In this document: positions 8,831 to 19,315 of the stretch, one piece after another
Position numbering within the stretch: the stretch's first letter is position 1
Layout of the letters: each line of letters opens with the position of its first letter
Origin: Pseudoalteromonas haloplanktis ATCC 14393
GTDB taxonomy: Bacteria > Pseudomonadota > Gammaproteobacteria > Enterobacterales > Alteromonadaceae
Direction of reading: 5' to 3'
DNA length: 64,000 nt
Assembly (NCBI RefSeq): GCF_000238355.1
Contig: NZ_AHCA01000001.1
Location: forward strand, 930,001 to 994,000
The notes under the pieces: generated by a model
Seen by the model: only the letters and a program-made list of their open reading frames with translations
Told to the model about the DNA's origin: nothing
Databases searched by the model: none
Translations under genes and position numbers: made by a program

Positions 8831-10357
8831 TCATTTTTCGCCAGGCATCTGCCCTACAAGTGCTAAACGCACATCAATACCTTCCACTTGGAAATGCGGC
8901 ACAATGTAAGTACTAACACGGTAATAACCTGGGTTCCCTGGGATCTCAGCGACCGTTACTTTGGCATCTTTTAACGGATGCGTTGCTATTAACGACTCAT
9001 CAGGGTTATTCATTTTTGTAACTAACGCGCCTAACCAATCATTAAGCTGCTGCTCTAATTCATGGCGTGGTTTGCTTGAACCAATATTTTCACGCTGTAA
9101 CACTTTTAAGTAATGTGCTATACGCGACACTAAGAAGATATACGGTAAACGTGAGTTAATCCGCGCATTTGAAGTGGCTTCTGGCGTTTCTAACACTTGT
9201 GGCTTTTGCGCACTATTCGCAGAGAAGAAACACGCAAAATCAGAGTTTTTGTAATAACTCAGCGGAATAAACCCTTGGTTAGCAAATTCAAGTTCTTTAG
9301 TCTCTGAAATAAGTACTTCTGTTGGGATCTTAGTTTCAGAGCCTTTACCTGCTTCAAATGAGTGAAGTGGTAAATTTTCAACTTTACCGCCGGATTGAGG
9401 ACCGCGAATATTTACAGCCCAACCATTATCATGGAAGCTGCGAATAATATTAGCGGCAAATGCAAACGTTGCGTTCCCCCATAAATAGCGCTCATGATGT
9501 TCGCTATTTACGTCTTCTTGGTAGTTAAAATTACGCAGTGGATTAGTCTCGCCATACGGTAAGCGCAGTAAGAAACGTGGGAACGCTAAACCAATGTAAC
9601 GTGAGTCTTCTGATTCGCGGAAGTTTTTCCAACGTAAGAATTCAGCGCGTTCCATGTACGAGCCAATATCTTGAATTTTAGACACTTCATCCAATGAGTC
9701 TTTCAAGAAAAACTTCGGTCCTACACTACCCATAAACGGACAATGTGCCGCCGCTGATACGCGTGAGATCTCTTGCAGTAATGACACATCCGGCGCAGAG
9801 CAGTCAAACTCAAAGTTAGATACCATTGTCGATACGGGCTCACCACCTGGGGTGTCGTAATCTGAGGTATAAACATGTTTATATAATGCAGACTGGGTGG
9901 TATCTGGCGCTTCTTCAAAATCATCACGCAGGGTTTCTTTATCTACATCGAGCATTTCGATTTTGATATTGGCATTATTTGGCGTACGGTTAATTAAATA
10001 ACGTAATGAACGCCATGCAGACTCCATTTTTTGAAAGTTCGGGTGGTGTAAAATCTGATCTAATTGCTGCGAAATAATGGTATCAACTTTAGCAATATAG
10101 TCATCTAACAATAACTTATCGATACGAGTAACGTCTTGGCCACTGCTACCTGCCATATCTAAAAATACATTGATTGCAGCTGTTAAACGCTCATTGGCAC
10201 GTGTTTCAGCAAGGTTGCTAGCATCACGAAAAGTATCAAGTTTAATTTCATCTGCAACTGGGGCTATATCAACCAGATTACATAGGCTTTCGTAGGTTGA
10301 TACCGGTGCTTGTTCAATAGTATGAGCAGCAACGTTTAATTGTTCTTGCATTGACAT
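8831..10357 (-). CDS. tssC: T6SS sheath large subunit TssC (VipB)
   Basis: This 508-aa protein, with TssB, builds the contractile sheath. The sequence has the conserved core of the family (segments such as WRSLRYLINRTPNNANIKIE and the C-terminal MNNPDESLIATHPLKDAKVTVAE). The frame stays open to 10420, but I choose the ATG at 10357. It has AAGGA at the right distance and starts 10 bp after the tssB stop, whereas the longer version would overlap tssB and add an atypical basic N-terminus. Confidence 0.95.
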   Translation of the reverse strand: MSMQEQLNVAAHTIEQAPVSTYESLCNLVDIAPVADEIKLDTFRDASNLAETRANERLTAAINVFLDMAGSSGQDVTRIDKLLLDDYIAKVDTIISQQLDQILHHPNFQKMESAWRSLRYLINRTPNNANIKIEMLDVDKETLRDDFEEAPDTTQSALYKHVYTSDYDTPGGEPVSTMVSNFEFDCSAPDVSLLQEISRVSAAAHCPFMGSVGPKFFLKDSLDEVSKIQDIGSYMERAEFLRWKNFRESEDSRYIGLAFPRFLLRLPYGETNPLRNFNYQEDVNSEHHERYLWGNATFAFAANIIRSFHDNGWAVNIRGPQSGGKVENLPLHSFEAGKGSETKIPTEVLISETKELEFANQGFIPLSYYKNSDFACFFSANSAQKPQVLETPEATSNARINSRLPYIFLVSRIAHYLKVLQRENIGSSKPRHELEQQLNDWLGALVTKMNNPDESLIATHPLKDAKVTVAEIPGNPGYYRVSTYIVPHFQVEGIDVRLALVGQMPGEK

Positions 10358-10367
10358 GGTAACGTCC

Positions 10368-10889
10368 TTATTCAGTAACTGGGTGTTTTTCGTCTTCAGA
10401 AGCAAGCGGAGCAATTTCATCCAGCTTAGCTTTTAACTCATCTAGCTCAGGCTGGTTTTGTAACACTCGCTCAAGCTCTTTACGTAATGATGAGTTATCC
10501 AGAAGATTCGATTTCAAGTCACGTAGTAAGTTACGCATTGCCATCATTTTATTTAATTCCGGTACCTGCGATGCGACTGATTCTGGATCAAATGATTTAA
10601 ACGAATCAAACTGTAAATTCACGTTAATTTCGCCATCGCCTTTGATTTTATTTGCTACCTGAAAATTAGCTTTTGGCGCCATGTCTTTAAGTACTTGCTC
10701 AATATTATTTTTATTGATCGTCACGCGTTCGCGTTCAGCAAGCTCTTGACTGTTTTGGCCATTAGAGTAATCACCTATCACCAGCATTTTTAATGGCAAT
10801 TCACTTTTTTGCGATGCCCCGTCGGTATCAAGCTCTAAAGAGATATTGATCCGAGCTCTTGGGATCTCTTTTTGAAATGTATCTGTCAT
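10368..10889 (-). CDS. tssB: T6SS sheath small subunit TssB (VipA)
   Basis: This 173-aa sheath subunit forms heterodimers with TssC and contracts to fire the tube. The N-terminal family pattern (FQKEIPRARINISLELDT, then LPLKMLVIGDYS) and the FDSFKSFDPESV segment are typical, and length is normal. The stop lies 10 bp before tssC. ClpV normally recognises the sheath subunits made by this pair. Confidence 0.95.
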   Translation of the reverse strand: MTDTFQKEIPRARINISLELDTDGASQKSELPLKMLVIGDYSNGQNSQELAERERVTINKNNIEQVLKDMAPKANFQVANKIKGDGEINVNLQFDSFKSFDPESVASQVPELNKMMAMRNLLRDLKSNLLDNSSLRKELERVLQNQPELDELKAKLDEIAPLASEDEKHPVTE

Positions 10890-10955
10890 GTTTTTTCCTT
10901 TGCAGTTTGTTTGCTAAATTCCAATTAGCCTCACCCATTAGTCAGGCTCTTGTAA

Positions 10956-12515
10956 CTATATCCATGCTATTGCTTGAGCTGGATTTGTTACCATCATTCG
11001 CTGACTAATTTGCTTAGCAGCTAAACTCATTTCATCACCTTCTGCCAAAGACAGATTGGCGTAACATTGCTTGGCAAAACGCCATACTTCCATGCAAAAA
11101 TGTTGTTGCCACTTCGCTAATTGAAAAGTTTCAATTTGCTCAAGTAATTCGGTTAAAATTGCCAAAGCATGTTCATGGTGGTCCGCTTTGAGTAACAGTT
11201 TGGCTTTTAAGAGTTGGCTTTGTGCTTGGTCAAACCCAGTTGGGGTACTCAATTGCTCAACCTTGCTTAACGCCGTACTTAGTTGCCCTTGCACCACTTC
11301 TTCAGCCAGTAAGCTATAGTGCTCATCAAAAACATTACCCTGTGAGCTGGTGCTTTCAGGCGTTTGTGCATTGGCAATTTCAAGTAGTGTTTCTTTATTA
11401 GCTGGGCTGCATAACCCTGTGCCATCGTCATACTGTAAATGAGTTAATAACGGAAACTGACTGGTTAAATTTATCAACTGCTGCTCTAGCCAGTAACTCA
11501 GTTTGCCTTTATTTAATTGCTTTAATGCACTTAAAACTAACATTTGTAAATTGAGATTAAATTGCATTGCTCCTTCCATAAACAAACCTTCGGCAAGTAA
11601 CAATGCTTGCTCTGGTTGCTCACTGGCCAACGCATTTTCAATCGGTGCAAACGCTGCCGCTCTTGGCGCTGGCAGGCGTGTTTTGCCATTTTCATTGGCT
11701 GGGATCTTTAAACCGGCCCAGCGGGCTGCACGAGATAATTTAATTACCCGTTCAACATTATTATGCTCTTTGTCAAAATTCAGTAATTCACGAATGGCCG
11801 ACAAATATGCAGTATCACTGCTAATATCGGCAACGCTGATACTCGTCACCTGACTACTCGACGAACTAACAGGCGCAGCAACATTAGTCGCAGTTGTTTC
11901 TTCTGGTACTTGTTGCTCTGTAACGTCTTCACTAACAACTGGCGGGGTGACAACTTTTGCAACTGGGTTGCGCTTCATTTGTTCGCCTGTCCACTCATTT
12001 AAAGTAGATAACGGACCTGACTCACTGTCTAAAAGTGGCACCGAATATTGGTTGTAAGCGGTTAATACCGCATCTAATTCAGCCCATTGCTCTGGTGTTG
12101 CACTATGGCTTTGAGCGATCCCCTTTAGGCGCTCTTGCTGTTGTAAAAACCAAGTATTTACTGCACTGCGCATTCGCTCTTTAAGTGGGTGCACGTCATT
12201 AGTAAAGTCAGCCAATAATTGATTAAAAAGCTGGATTGAACTAATCAGTCCCTGCACGCCAAACTCGCTAGTTGCAGCAAGGCATAAGTAACTAACAATA
12301 CGGAGATCTTTACTTTTATTTTGTAATAAGTCAGTGGCTTGAATGAACATCACTTTAAAGTCAACTTCACCAACACCAGACGAAGATGCTTTGAGACTTT
12401 TAAATGTTTCTTCATATTTTAAATCTTCACCACAAGGTAATCCTTGCAAAGGCGCCGTAAGTTCATCCAGCCAAAGCTGCCAGCTATTATGCGTATGGGG
12501 GTGTTTTAAACTCAT
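10956..12515 (-). CDS. tssA: T6SS assembly protein TssA (ImpA N-terminal domain)
   Basis: A 519-aa cap or adaptor protein that coordinates tube and sheath assembly. The ImpA-type N-terminal domain is seen in PCGEDLKYEETFKSLKASS and VDFKVMFIQATDLLQNKSKDLR (about 25-85). The middle is low-complexity (Ser-, Thr- and Val-rich, about 195-235) and the C-terminal half is a helical VasJ-like region. The frame is open up to 12527, but the ATG at 12515 overlaps the tagF stop as ATGA and is the better start. Family is clear, exact TssA subtype less so. Confidence 0.88.
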   Translation of the reverse strand: MSLKHPHTHNSWQLWLDELTAPLQGLPCGEDLKYEETFKSLKASSSGVGEVDFKVMFIQATDLLQNKSKDLRIVSYLCLAATSEFGVQGLISSIQLFNQLLADFTNDVHPLKERMRSAVNTWFLQQQERLKGIAQSHSATPEQWAELDAVLTAYNQYSVPLLDSESGPLSTLNEWTGEQMKRNPVAKVVTPPVVSEDVTEQQVPEETTATNVAAPVSSSSSQVTSISVADISSDTAYLSAIRELLNFDKEHNNVERVIKLSRAARWAGLKIPANENGKTRLPAPRAAAFAPIENALASEQPEQALLLAEGLFMEGAMQFNLNLQMLVLSALKQLNKGKLSYWLEQQLINLTSQFPLLTHLQYDDGTGLCSPANKETLLEIANAQTPESTSSQGNVFDEHYSLLAEEVVQGQLSTALSKVEQLSTPTGFDQAQSQLLKAKLLLKADHHEHALAILTELLEQIETFQLAKWQQHFCMEVWRFAKQCYANLSLAEGDEMSLAAKQISQRMMVTNPAQAIAWI

Positions 12516-13510
12516 GCTTTGCACCACCGTCTTAAGGCATCGTAAACACTCATATTATCCATATCTGCAAAGTTAAGGCTGTAATCACTTGGTATTTTGC
12601 TCAATGATAAATTTGTTAAATCAATTACTTGTGTTGATTTATCTTCATTTAGCCAAACTGAGTTAAAATAAGATGCCGGCACAGGTCGACAAAAAATCGT
12701 TAAGCTAGGTGCATCCTCACCGCAGCCAAGTTGATAGAAAAACCATGGTTGCCAATTATGATCCGCCACGACAGATGCCACTAAATGCAACCAAAACCCT
12801 GCAACTAACGCGCTTTCATGGCTAAACTGTGGCATAGGTAAACGAATGCCAAATTGACTACGTAAACAGCCCCTATTAGCTATTGATTTTAATACCGCTG
12901 AGAGCTCTTCAATCAAGACTGCACGCTGGTGAACATCATCCATTTGTAAGTGTTGCCACAGCACACTCATCGGGATCATTCGCAGTTTATCAAGCTCTTG
13001 GTTTAAATTAGGTTGCTGTTTTAGTGCATCAGCCACTTTATTGTACGCCTGAGCTTGCAACGCCATAGCATCGATTGAAGGTGCTTCTTTGATCCGGTCG
13101 TTAACACCAATCAAGTGTTCAATTACATGACTTGCAAACAAGAACAAAAAGGCGGGATGGCGCTTATATGTATCTAATCCACTGTGTATAAATGAACTAA
13201 AAGGATAAAAACGACCACTGCTGTCTTTGCTCGGTTGCAAAATGCCCAGCAGGCTACTTTCTTCGCTATTGCCAGAGACAAAAAATAATGATTTAACGCC
13301 ATTCAGCGCGCTCACATTAGTTGCCTTACGGCCACGGTTAAGATGCGCAAAGCCTTCTTGTAACCAGTGATCAAACGCCACCGATTCACGAGATGAAATG
13401 TTTAACTTTACAAAATCAGGCCGAACGGGTGTTTTTCCCATATACCCATAGGAAAACTGTTTAACCAGTAGCGGGGATTTCTTTTTGGTAAATAAATTAA
13501 ACATATTCAC
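12512..13510 (-). CDS. tagF: T6SS-associated protein TagF (ImpM family)
   Basis: This 332-aa protein has a TagF/ImpM N-terminal domain, shown by FSYGYMGKTPVRPDFVKL and the FDHWLQEGF segment, followed by a C-terminal extension. In studied systems TagF is a post-translational repressor of T6SS firing, acting with or beside the Fha/PpkA/PppA threonine phosphorylation pathway. None of those partners is visible here. It lies between tssM (2-bp gap) and tssA (4-bp overlap). Family is confident, the regulatory role is inferred. Confidence 0.85.
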   Translation of the reverse strand: MNMFNLFTKKKSPLLVKQFSYGYMGKTPVRPDFVKLNISSRESVAFDHWLQEGFAHLNRGRKATNVSALNGVKSLFFVSGNSEESSLLGILQPSKDSSGRFYPFSSFIHSGLDTYKRHPAFLFLFASHVIEHLIGVNDRIKEAPSIDAMALQAQAYNKVADALKQQPNLNQELDKLRMIPMSVLWQHLQMDDVHQRAVLIEELSAVLKSIANRGCLRSQFGIRLPMPQFSHESALVAGFWLHLVASVVADHNWQPWFFYQLGCGEDAPSLTIFCRPVPASYFNSVWLNEDKSTQVIDLTNLSLSKIPSDYSLNFADMDNMSVYDALRRWCKA

Positions 13511-13512
13511 TC

Positions 13513-16500
13513 CTACTGTACCGAAGTAGTATTCGACTGCGCATATTGCGGCGATTTCGAAAACAATGAGTTCGGTAAAGAGAACGAAGTCAGCATATAT
13601 TTTGAAAATATCCCACTATTGCGTCCTGACTTTAAAGAGAACTGAACCGTTAATTGTTGCTCAGATTTATCCTTTAATTCCCAGGTAGCTAAAAACTCAG
13701 TCCCTTTTATCCACTTCACATTCGCATCATTAAGCACTTTAAGTAACGCCCAAGGACCATCTTGTTCGATGCTAATGCGGGTACCTTTATTATCTAAACC
13801 ATAAAGAATTGCTTTTTCTGCTGCGCCTCGTCCAGGCCAAGAGAAATTACGCCACTCTTCAGGTTCATTACGATAACGATAGCCTTGCTCTGAAAAGCCT
13901 AAGTAGGTTTCACGAATGCCCTTTTGAGGAACTGGCATCATTTGAAAATTAAAACCAGCAATATCAGCTCCACTGGTAAATAACGAGCGTGTTACTTTAT
14001 TTGCTTTTGTTAGACCATCAAGTAACTCGTTGCTAAAGCCAATACCAACACCATTCCACTGTTTTTCTTCCCATACACCACGACGCACTTTCATAAAAGG
14101 CTTTAATTGGGTATTGATAAAACTCCATAACACACCCGTTTCACTGTTTAAAAACTCAGATACGTCAGCAATAGCAGCATCAGGCCCCGTTAAATTAAAC
14201 GGGTACTTTCCAGCAATACTGTTGCTATACATGGTATAAACTTGATTTTCCCACTCTTCGTTTAGTTGACTACGCGCTTTGGCCATAATTGTGGCGATAC
14301 CACCTTGCAGCGGCGCTTTAAACAGTTTGTCTAATGTTTCTTTGGTTTGTGGATCTAAGGCGCGAGTTTGACTTTCGATGATGATCCATGACGATTGCAA
14401 AGCATTTGTTTGATTATTTCCAGAAAGTAGATCTTGAACAAAAATCATAGCTTGACCATCATCTTCATTACTCGCCGCCATCGCCTTGATATCGGAATGA
14501 ATGCTACTTAGTGAGCTAATATATTGCCCCATATAATCTGAGCTACGTTTATTTTCGTCATTTTGCGTAAAACGACGCAGATCAGCAAAGCGAGACTCCA
14601 ATTCAGGGGCTCTTACTGTACTCATTTGTGAGAAATCTGAACTGCCCATTGCTTGTTTAGCGAGTTTGCCTTTTGCCGCTTTTTTCTCTGCAACATCGGC
14701 GGCCCCCGCAACTATGGTCGCAATTTTGTCATTGCTTGCCGTCACTGCTGACGGCTCATCAGCAACCATAATGTTGTCATTCACCATTGCCATTAAATCT
14801 ATTAACGGGCCATCGTTTGATGAAAGACGAGCAAAATCAATGCTGGCGTCGTTGAGATCTCTAAATGCTGGTACTTCAATACTATTTAAAAACTCAAACC
14901 ACGTATTGCCGTAATCTTTAAAGTAATAAGCACGCATAGCTTTTGCTAGGGTATCAGCTTGTGCTTCATCAACCGCATTTTGTCCTTCTTCATTGCTGGT
15001 TCCCATTACCCAATCACCTGAGAAAACCAAACGTGAAATGCGTTTAATTTCAGGGTATACATACTCACGCCAACCCGCATTGCTGTATATATAAGGAATT
15101 TCATAGTCGCTTTTTAATACATCACGATTATTAGCAGACATAAATTGATTAAGCTGCAATGCTTTTTTACGCTCAGCAAAACTCGTGATCACTTGCTTAT
15201 AAAGGGGCTCGGCTTCTGGTTGCGTGTTTAAACTTTCACGTGCAATGTAAGTGGCCGTTTCATTAGTTTGCCAAAAATCAATCTTTCCAGGCTGCTCTAT
15301 ATCTTTACTTACATTAGCTAAATACACATCTAGTAATGCCGTTAACTGATTATAAATTGGGGAATCTTGCTGCGCAGTTAAGTCAATATTAAAGTGCGTG
15401 CTAATAAAGCTTAGTAGCTGCTCTTTCGCAAATTCGTCATTTTTATGCTCTGGATGTGCACTGAACATTAAATGCAATTTAAGTGCATCGTAATATGGTT
15501 GACGAATACCCACTCGAGACTCTGCTTCGTCTGAGTTCCATAATCCTTCATAGTGCTTTAATTGTGCTAGAACATGTTTTTCCGCAGGAAGTGTGATCAG
15601 TTGATTTAACTGATTAAATAATACATTAGCTACACTTTGAGCTGTTTCGTCACCTTCATAAATACCGAAAATAAAATACCACGGCAGCGTCGTCTCATAG
15701 CTTTTAAGCTCTTGATAGTGTTCAAATAAAGCAAGTGTCGCAGCTAATTTCTGTTCAGCCTTCGCCTTATTTACATTCACTTCAACCACGGCTTTTACGC
15801 GGGCTTCACCTTGATTTAGTAATAACTGATTACTGGTATAAGATGTGATCAACAAGGCGGTAATGGCGGCGATTGAAGCAAGCCCAGTGGTCACCGTTAG
15901 GCCTTTTAACCAGCGGCCAACTAAACGTTTTTTTCGATTCCCGCGGGTTAAATCTTGCAACTTGAAAATAACGTCGTTAAACACCCGGTTAATAAAGTAG
16001 CTTTGAGTAATCGTTTCTTGTTTTTGCTCAACAACTACCGCACCAAATTGGTCTCGTACGCCGTTGGTGATACGCTCTATTGGCGTGCCTTCTTGCGTAC
16101 CTGAGGTAAAATATACTCCGGCAAACCAAGGTACCTCTTGGTACGGATTGGCTTTAAATAGCAAATTTACAAATTCTGTTAGTTTGGTTGAGGCTGACTT
16201 AAATTGATTCGGAAAATCAAGGATCAACTGCTTACGATGCTCATTACGTTCACGTGCCACTTTACTTAAGCGTTGTTGGCATAAACGCTCATAAAGCTCA
16301 TCCATTCTTAGCTCGAACATCTCCGCAGGGTCGGTTTTTTGATCTTCACTAATATCAAGTAAATAGGCACCCCAGACTTGCTCACGTTCTTTTTCTGTCA
16401 AATCGTTAAAGAAAGGTTCAAAACCACTGATCAAATCGGTTTTTGTAAACGTGATATAGACTGGAAAAATAACCCCAAGCTGCGTGATCAACTCTTCAAT

Positions 16501-17229
16501 ACGTTCACGAACGAGTTTAACGTGATGACGAATTTCTTCACTATCAGAAGTTAAAACATCGGCAACACTAATAGCAACCATTACCCCATTAATCGGCAAT
16601 TTTGGACGATACTTTTTCAATAAGTTTAAAAATGATAGCCACTCTTTATTTTCTGATTGCTCAGTTGTATAACGTCCCGCGGTATCAATTAAGATCGCTT
16701 GATCTGAAAACCACCAATCACAGTTACGTGTACCGCCAAAACCTTGAATATGCAATTCGCTAGAATTTGAGTAAGGAAAATGTAAGCCGGAATTAGCGAA
16801 AAGTGTACTTTTACCTGTCGCCGAAGGACCAATAATCATATACCAAGGTAATGCATATAACGCGGTATTGCCTCGATAGCCAGCGCCTAAGTGCGATGCT
16901 TTTAATGAGCCAAGCGCTTCTTGCATCTTTTCTTTTATTTCATCAAGCTCAGCACTCGAACCGGCATTATGACTAGCTAGTTCTGAGGCTAGTTTGTCAC
17001 CAGATCGTTTTGTCCATAACCACCGCGTAAAAATAAATACAAGGAATACAGCCGTCACTGCTCCCATAGCAAGTAATTTCTTATCTGTGGTATCTAGGCC
17101 CACCATGCGTCCTGCGAACCACACAATACTTAATACAGCAATCAAGCCGATTAATTGCCCCGTTGCACGAGATGACACTAAACCCAGTAAGAAATGCACT
17201 AGGCCACTTTTATTAACTCTTCCTTGCAT
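13513..17229 (-). CDS. tssM: T6SS inner-membrane protein TssM (IcmF)
   Basis: A 1238-aa core of the TssJLM membrane complex that spans the envelope. Two membrane segments lie near 26-46 and 52-72 and a third near 430-450, with a large periplasmic part after it. The cytoplasmic domain has an intact Walker A (GPSATGKS at 134-141) and a Walker B-like ILIDTAGRY, so nucleotide binding is probably kept (some TssM proteins have lost it). It starts 9 bp after tssL. Length and domain order are typical. Confidence 0.96.
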   Translation of the reverse strand: MQGRVNKSGLVHFLLGLVSSRATGQLIGLIAVLSIVWFAGRMVGLDTTDKKLLAMGAVTAVFLVFIFTRWLWTKRSGDKLASELASHNAGSSAELDEIKEKMQEALGSLKASHLGAGYRGNTALYALPWYMIIGPSATGKSTLFANSGLHFPYSNSSELHIQGFGGTRNCDWWFSDQAILIDTAGRYTTEQSENKEWLSFLNLLKKYRPKLPINGVMVAISVADVLTSDSEEIRHHVKLVRERIEELITQLGVIFPVYITFTKTDLISGFEPFFNDLTEKEREQVWGAYLLDISEDQKTDPAEMFELRMDELYERLCQQRLSKVARERNEHRKQLILDFPNQFKSASTKLTEFVNLLFKANPYQEVPWFAGVYFTSGTQEGTPIERITNGVRDQFGAVVVEQKQETITQSYFINRVFNDVIFKLQDLTRGNRKKRLVGRWLKGLTVTTGLASIAAITALLITSYTSNQLLLNQGEARVKAVVEVNVNKAKAEQKLAATLALFEHYQELKSYETTLPWYFIFGIYEGDETAQSVANVLFNQLNQLITLPAEKHVLAQLKHYEGLWNSDEAESRVGIRQPYYDALKLHLMFSAHPEHKNDEFAKEQLLSFISTHFNIDLTAQQDSPIYNQLTALLDVYLANVSKDIEQPGKIDFWQTNETATYIARESLNTQPEAEPLYKQVITSFAERKKALQLNQFMSANNRDVLKSDYEIPYIYSNAGWREYVYPEIKRISRLVFSGDWVMGTSNEEGQNAVDEAQADTLAKAMRAYYFKDYGNTWFEFLNSIEVPAFRDLNDASIDFARLSSNDGPLIDLMAMVNDNIMVADEPSAVTASNDKIATIVAGAADVAEKKAAKGKLAKQAMGSSDFSQMSTVRAPELESRFADLRRFTQNDENKRSSDYMGQYISSLSSIHSDIKAMAASNEDDGQAMIFVQDLLSGNNQTNALQSSWIIIESQTRALDPQTKETLDKLFKAPLQGGIATIMAKARSQLNEEWENQVYTMYSNSIAGKYPFNLTGPDAAIADVSEFLNSETGVLWSFINTQLKPFMKVRRGVWEEKQWNGVGIGFSNELLDGLTKANKVTRSLFTSGADIAGFNFQMMPVPQKGIRETYLGFSEQGYRYRNEPEEWRNFSWPGRGAAEKAILYGLDNKGTRISIEQDGPWALLKVLNDANVKWIKGTEFLATWELKDKSEQQLTVQFSLKSGRNSGIFSKYMLTSFSLPNSLFSKSPQYAQSNTTSVQ

Positions 17230-17238
17230 CGTATTACC

Positions 17239-17964
17239 CTATCGTGTCTCGTTGGTTTTATTCAATTGCGTGAGCACTTCCACCTGGTTATTGATGGTTT
17301 GTGTACTTTGTGTGGCTTGTTTGTTGATCACAAAATGAAAGCCTGCAAATAATGAAGCGATTGAGCCCAAACAAATCGATAAAATGACCCAATAAGGCAC
17401 ATTCCGCCCAACCTTCATTGCAAACCCTTCAGCAGGTACACCATTGTCAGAAAGTTGCCCACTAGCAGTGCCTCTGACATCTTCAATTTGTGCGCGAATA
17501 TCAACAATTAACGCTTTTAGCTGCTCTATCCCTTTAACTTTGTAGATCCCTTCAAAACCCAGTTGCAAACAAATGTAATACACTTCTAAAGCGGCAAACT
17601 TATTCTCACCACCGGTGCGCAGCTTCGCTAAGCGTTCAAAAAACTCTTCACCTGCACGGTTATTACCAAAAAACTCTAGCTGCAACGGTCGCGACATCCA
17701 ATCCATACGAAAATGCGCCCCCGAGCTCATCACAAACTCATCACACATAGCTGTGAGTGCAAACTTTACTTCTTGCATTACACTGGTTGTCACCTGCTGG
17801 GCATAACAATGACGTTCAAATTCATCAAAGCTATTTAAAAGCTGCTCGCGAAAATCATTTAGTTCCAGCTCTGTTGATTGTTTTAACTTTAATGGCGATA
17901 ACGCATTAATAACTGGTGATATACATGCGATTAAATCTTGCTCTTGTGATTGTTGTTGCATCAT
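17239..17964 (-). CDS. tssL: T6SS membrane protein TssL (DotU family)
   Basis: This 241-aa DotU-type protein has a cytoplasmic helical hook domain (residues 1-180, with the typical ALTAMCDEFVM and FFERLAKLR segments). One membrane helix follows near 190-213, then a short periplasmic tail. No peptidoglycan-binding OmpA-like domain is fused, so anchoring to the wall must come from elsewhere. It sits between tssK (10 bp) and tssM (9 bp). Confidence 0.94.
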   Translation of the reverse strand: MMQQQSQEQDLIACISPVINALSPLKLKQSTELELNDFREQLLNSFDEFERHCYAQQVTTSVMQEVKFALTAMCDEFVMSSGAHFRMDWMSRPLQLEFFGNNRAGEEFFERLAKLRTGGENKFAALEVYYICLQLGFEGIYKVKGIEQLKALIVDIRAQIEDVRGTASGQLSDNGVPAEGFAMKVGRNVPYWVILSICLGSIASLFAGFHFVINKQATQSTQTINNQVEVLTQLNKTNETR

Positions 17965-17974
17965 TCCACCTAAC

Positions 17975-19315
17975 TTAATTACGCGCGACAGTGACTATTT
18001 CGATTTGCGCAGCTTGCAAACCAAACGGAATAAATAAACTCAATGATTGCTCTTCAATAATTTGCTGCCAAATATAACCATGCGATTCAAGGCGGAAATA
18101 CTCATAACCGCTCTTTATTGCTAATTTATTTGGCGGTCGCTGACAATGCGTTAATTGCACACCGGCAAGCGCAGATGAAATCATAATATCGAGCTTTTCT
18201 GTGGAGCCCACTTTAACTTGATCACTAAACGTTTCAATCCACTTGGTATCTTCAGCTTCAAAGTACACCGCTAAGTAGAAGTCATTATGCTCAAAGATTG
18301 CCGAATCAATAGTGGCAACTTGATAAATTGCGTTAGAGACTTTTTCAAGCTTAAGACCTGCCATTTTCTTCGGCACTACTCCTTCGAGTAATTTGGTCAA
18401 TAACTCATCTAGCTTGCCAAATACATGACTAAGTTGCTTATGTTGGTACGGTGGAACTTGGTTAACTAAATCGCTGTGTTCAAACATTGATACTGAGCTT
18501 ATCAAATCAACCAGCTCGCAATACATGCGCTCAGGATGCACTAAAGAAAGGCTTTTTAAATGATCTAAACGTTTAGCCGAAGGTGCCATTGCATTGAGTA
18601 ATAGAAAGCTATTCATCTCATTTGGTCCAAAATCAGTGACTGAACCAAAGTTTTTTCTGCGCCCAAGTAATACATTCACTTTTGCGTTAACCAGATTGGC
18701 GGTACGATTTAAAAGTTCGGTTAAATAAACTGATGCACCGATGTTTAATAGCGGTGGTACAAAATGTTTATTGACAATAAAAGAGCCATCTTCAGCACAA
18801 GCAACTTTTAAACACGCTAACGTATCAAAATATGTTTTTACATCACTATCGGTCAATAAAATGAACTTCGGATGGGCTATTAATACTTCGCGATTACGAG
18901 CCGCATCATGGCTATCACTTAATTCAATGTAATCCGCATGGTAAGCACTTAATTGGCCAGTAGTTGCATACCCTTCAATGTTGCTAACCACTTTATTAGC
19001 GGCAATAGCTATATAAATTATGACTTCATCAGTATTAGGATCTAACTCAAGCTTTAACTCATCATGTTGCTGACGATCAAAATCAAGCAAGCGACCATTC
19101 TCAAGTAATACTTTGAAGCTATTAATTTTCAACAACCCGCGCGACAACGCTGACTCGTCAATTGCAAGATGTTGTATACCAAATAACAAAGGTGAAATTA
19201 GGTTTTGTCTGACAATTTGATTCTGCTCATGATATTCATCAAATAACTGAAAGTGCTGTTGTGCTAATAGCACACCTTCAGCCCAGACAGGTTTTGCAGG
19301 GGTTTTAATACTCAT
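17975..19315 (-). CDS. tssK: T6SS baseplate-membrane linker TssK (ImpJ/VasE)
   Basis: This 446-aa trimeric protein joins the baseplate to the TssJLM membrane complex. The N-terminus has the family pattern (PVWAEGVLLAQQHFQLFDEYHE, close to the usual W-EG-ll-pQHFQ) and length is normal. Its ATG overlaps the tssJ stop by one base (TAATG), so translation is probably coupled. Confidence 0.95.
   Translation of the reverse strand: MSIKTPAKPVWAEGVLLAQQHFQLFDEYHEQNQIVRQNLISPLLFGIQHLAIDESALSRGLLKINSFKVLLENGRLLDFDRQQHDELKLELDPNTDEVIIYIAIAANKVVSNIEGYATTGQLSAYHADYIELSDSHDAARNREVLIAHPKFILLTDSDVKTYFDTLACLKVACAEDGSFIVNKHFVPPLLNIGASVYLTELLNRTANLVNAKVNVLLGRRKNFGSVTDFGPNEMNSFLLLNAMAPSAKRLDHLKSLSLVHPERMYCELVDLISSVSMFEHSDLVNQVPPYQHKQLSHVFGKLDELLTKLLEGVVPKKMAGLKLEKVSNAIYQVATIDSAIFEHNDFYLAVYFEAEDTKWIETFSDQVKVGSTEKLDIMISSALAGVQLTHCQRPPNKLAIKSGYEYFRLESHGYIWQQIIEEQSLSLFIPFGLQAAQIEIVTVARN

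Noticed and set aside
10358..10420. Longer tssC beginning at 10420
   Set aside because: It would overlap tssB and add a Lys- and Leu-rich stretch unlike TssC. The ATG at 10357 has a good ribosome site.
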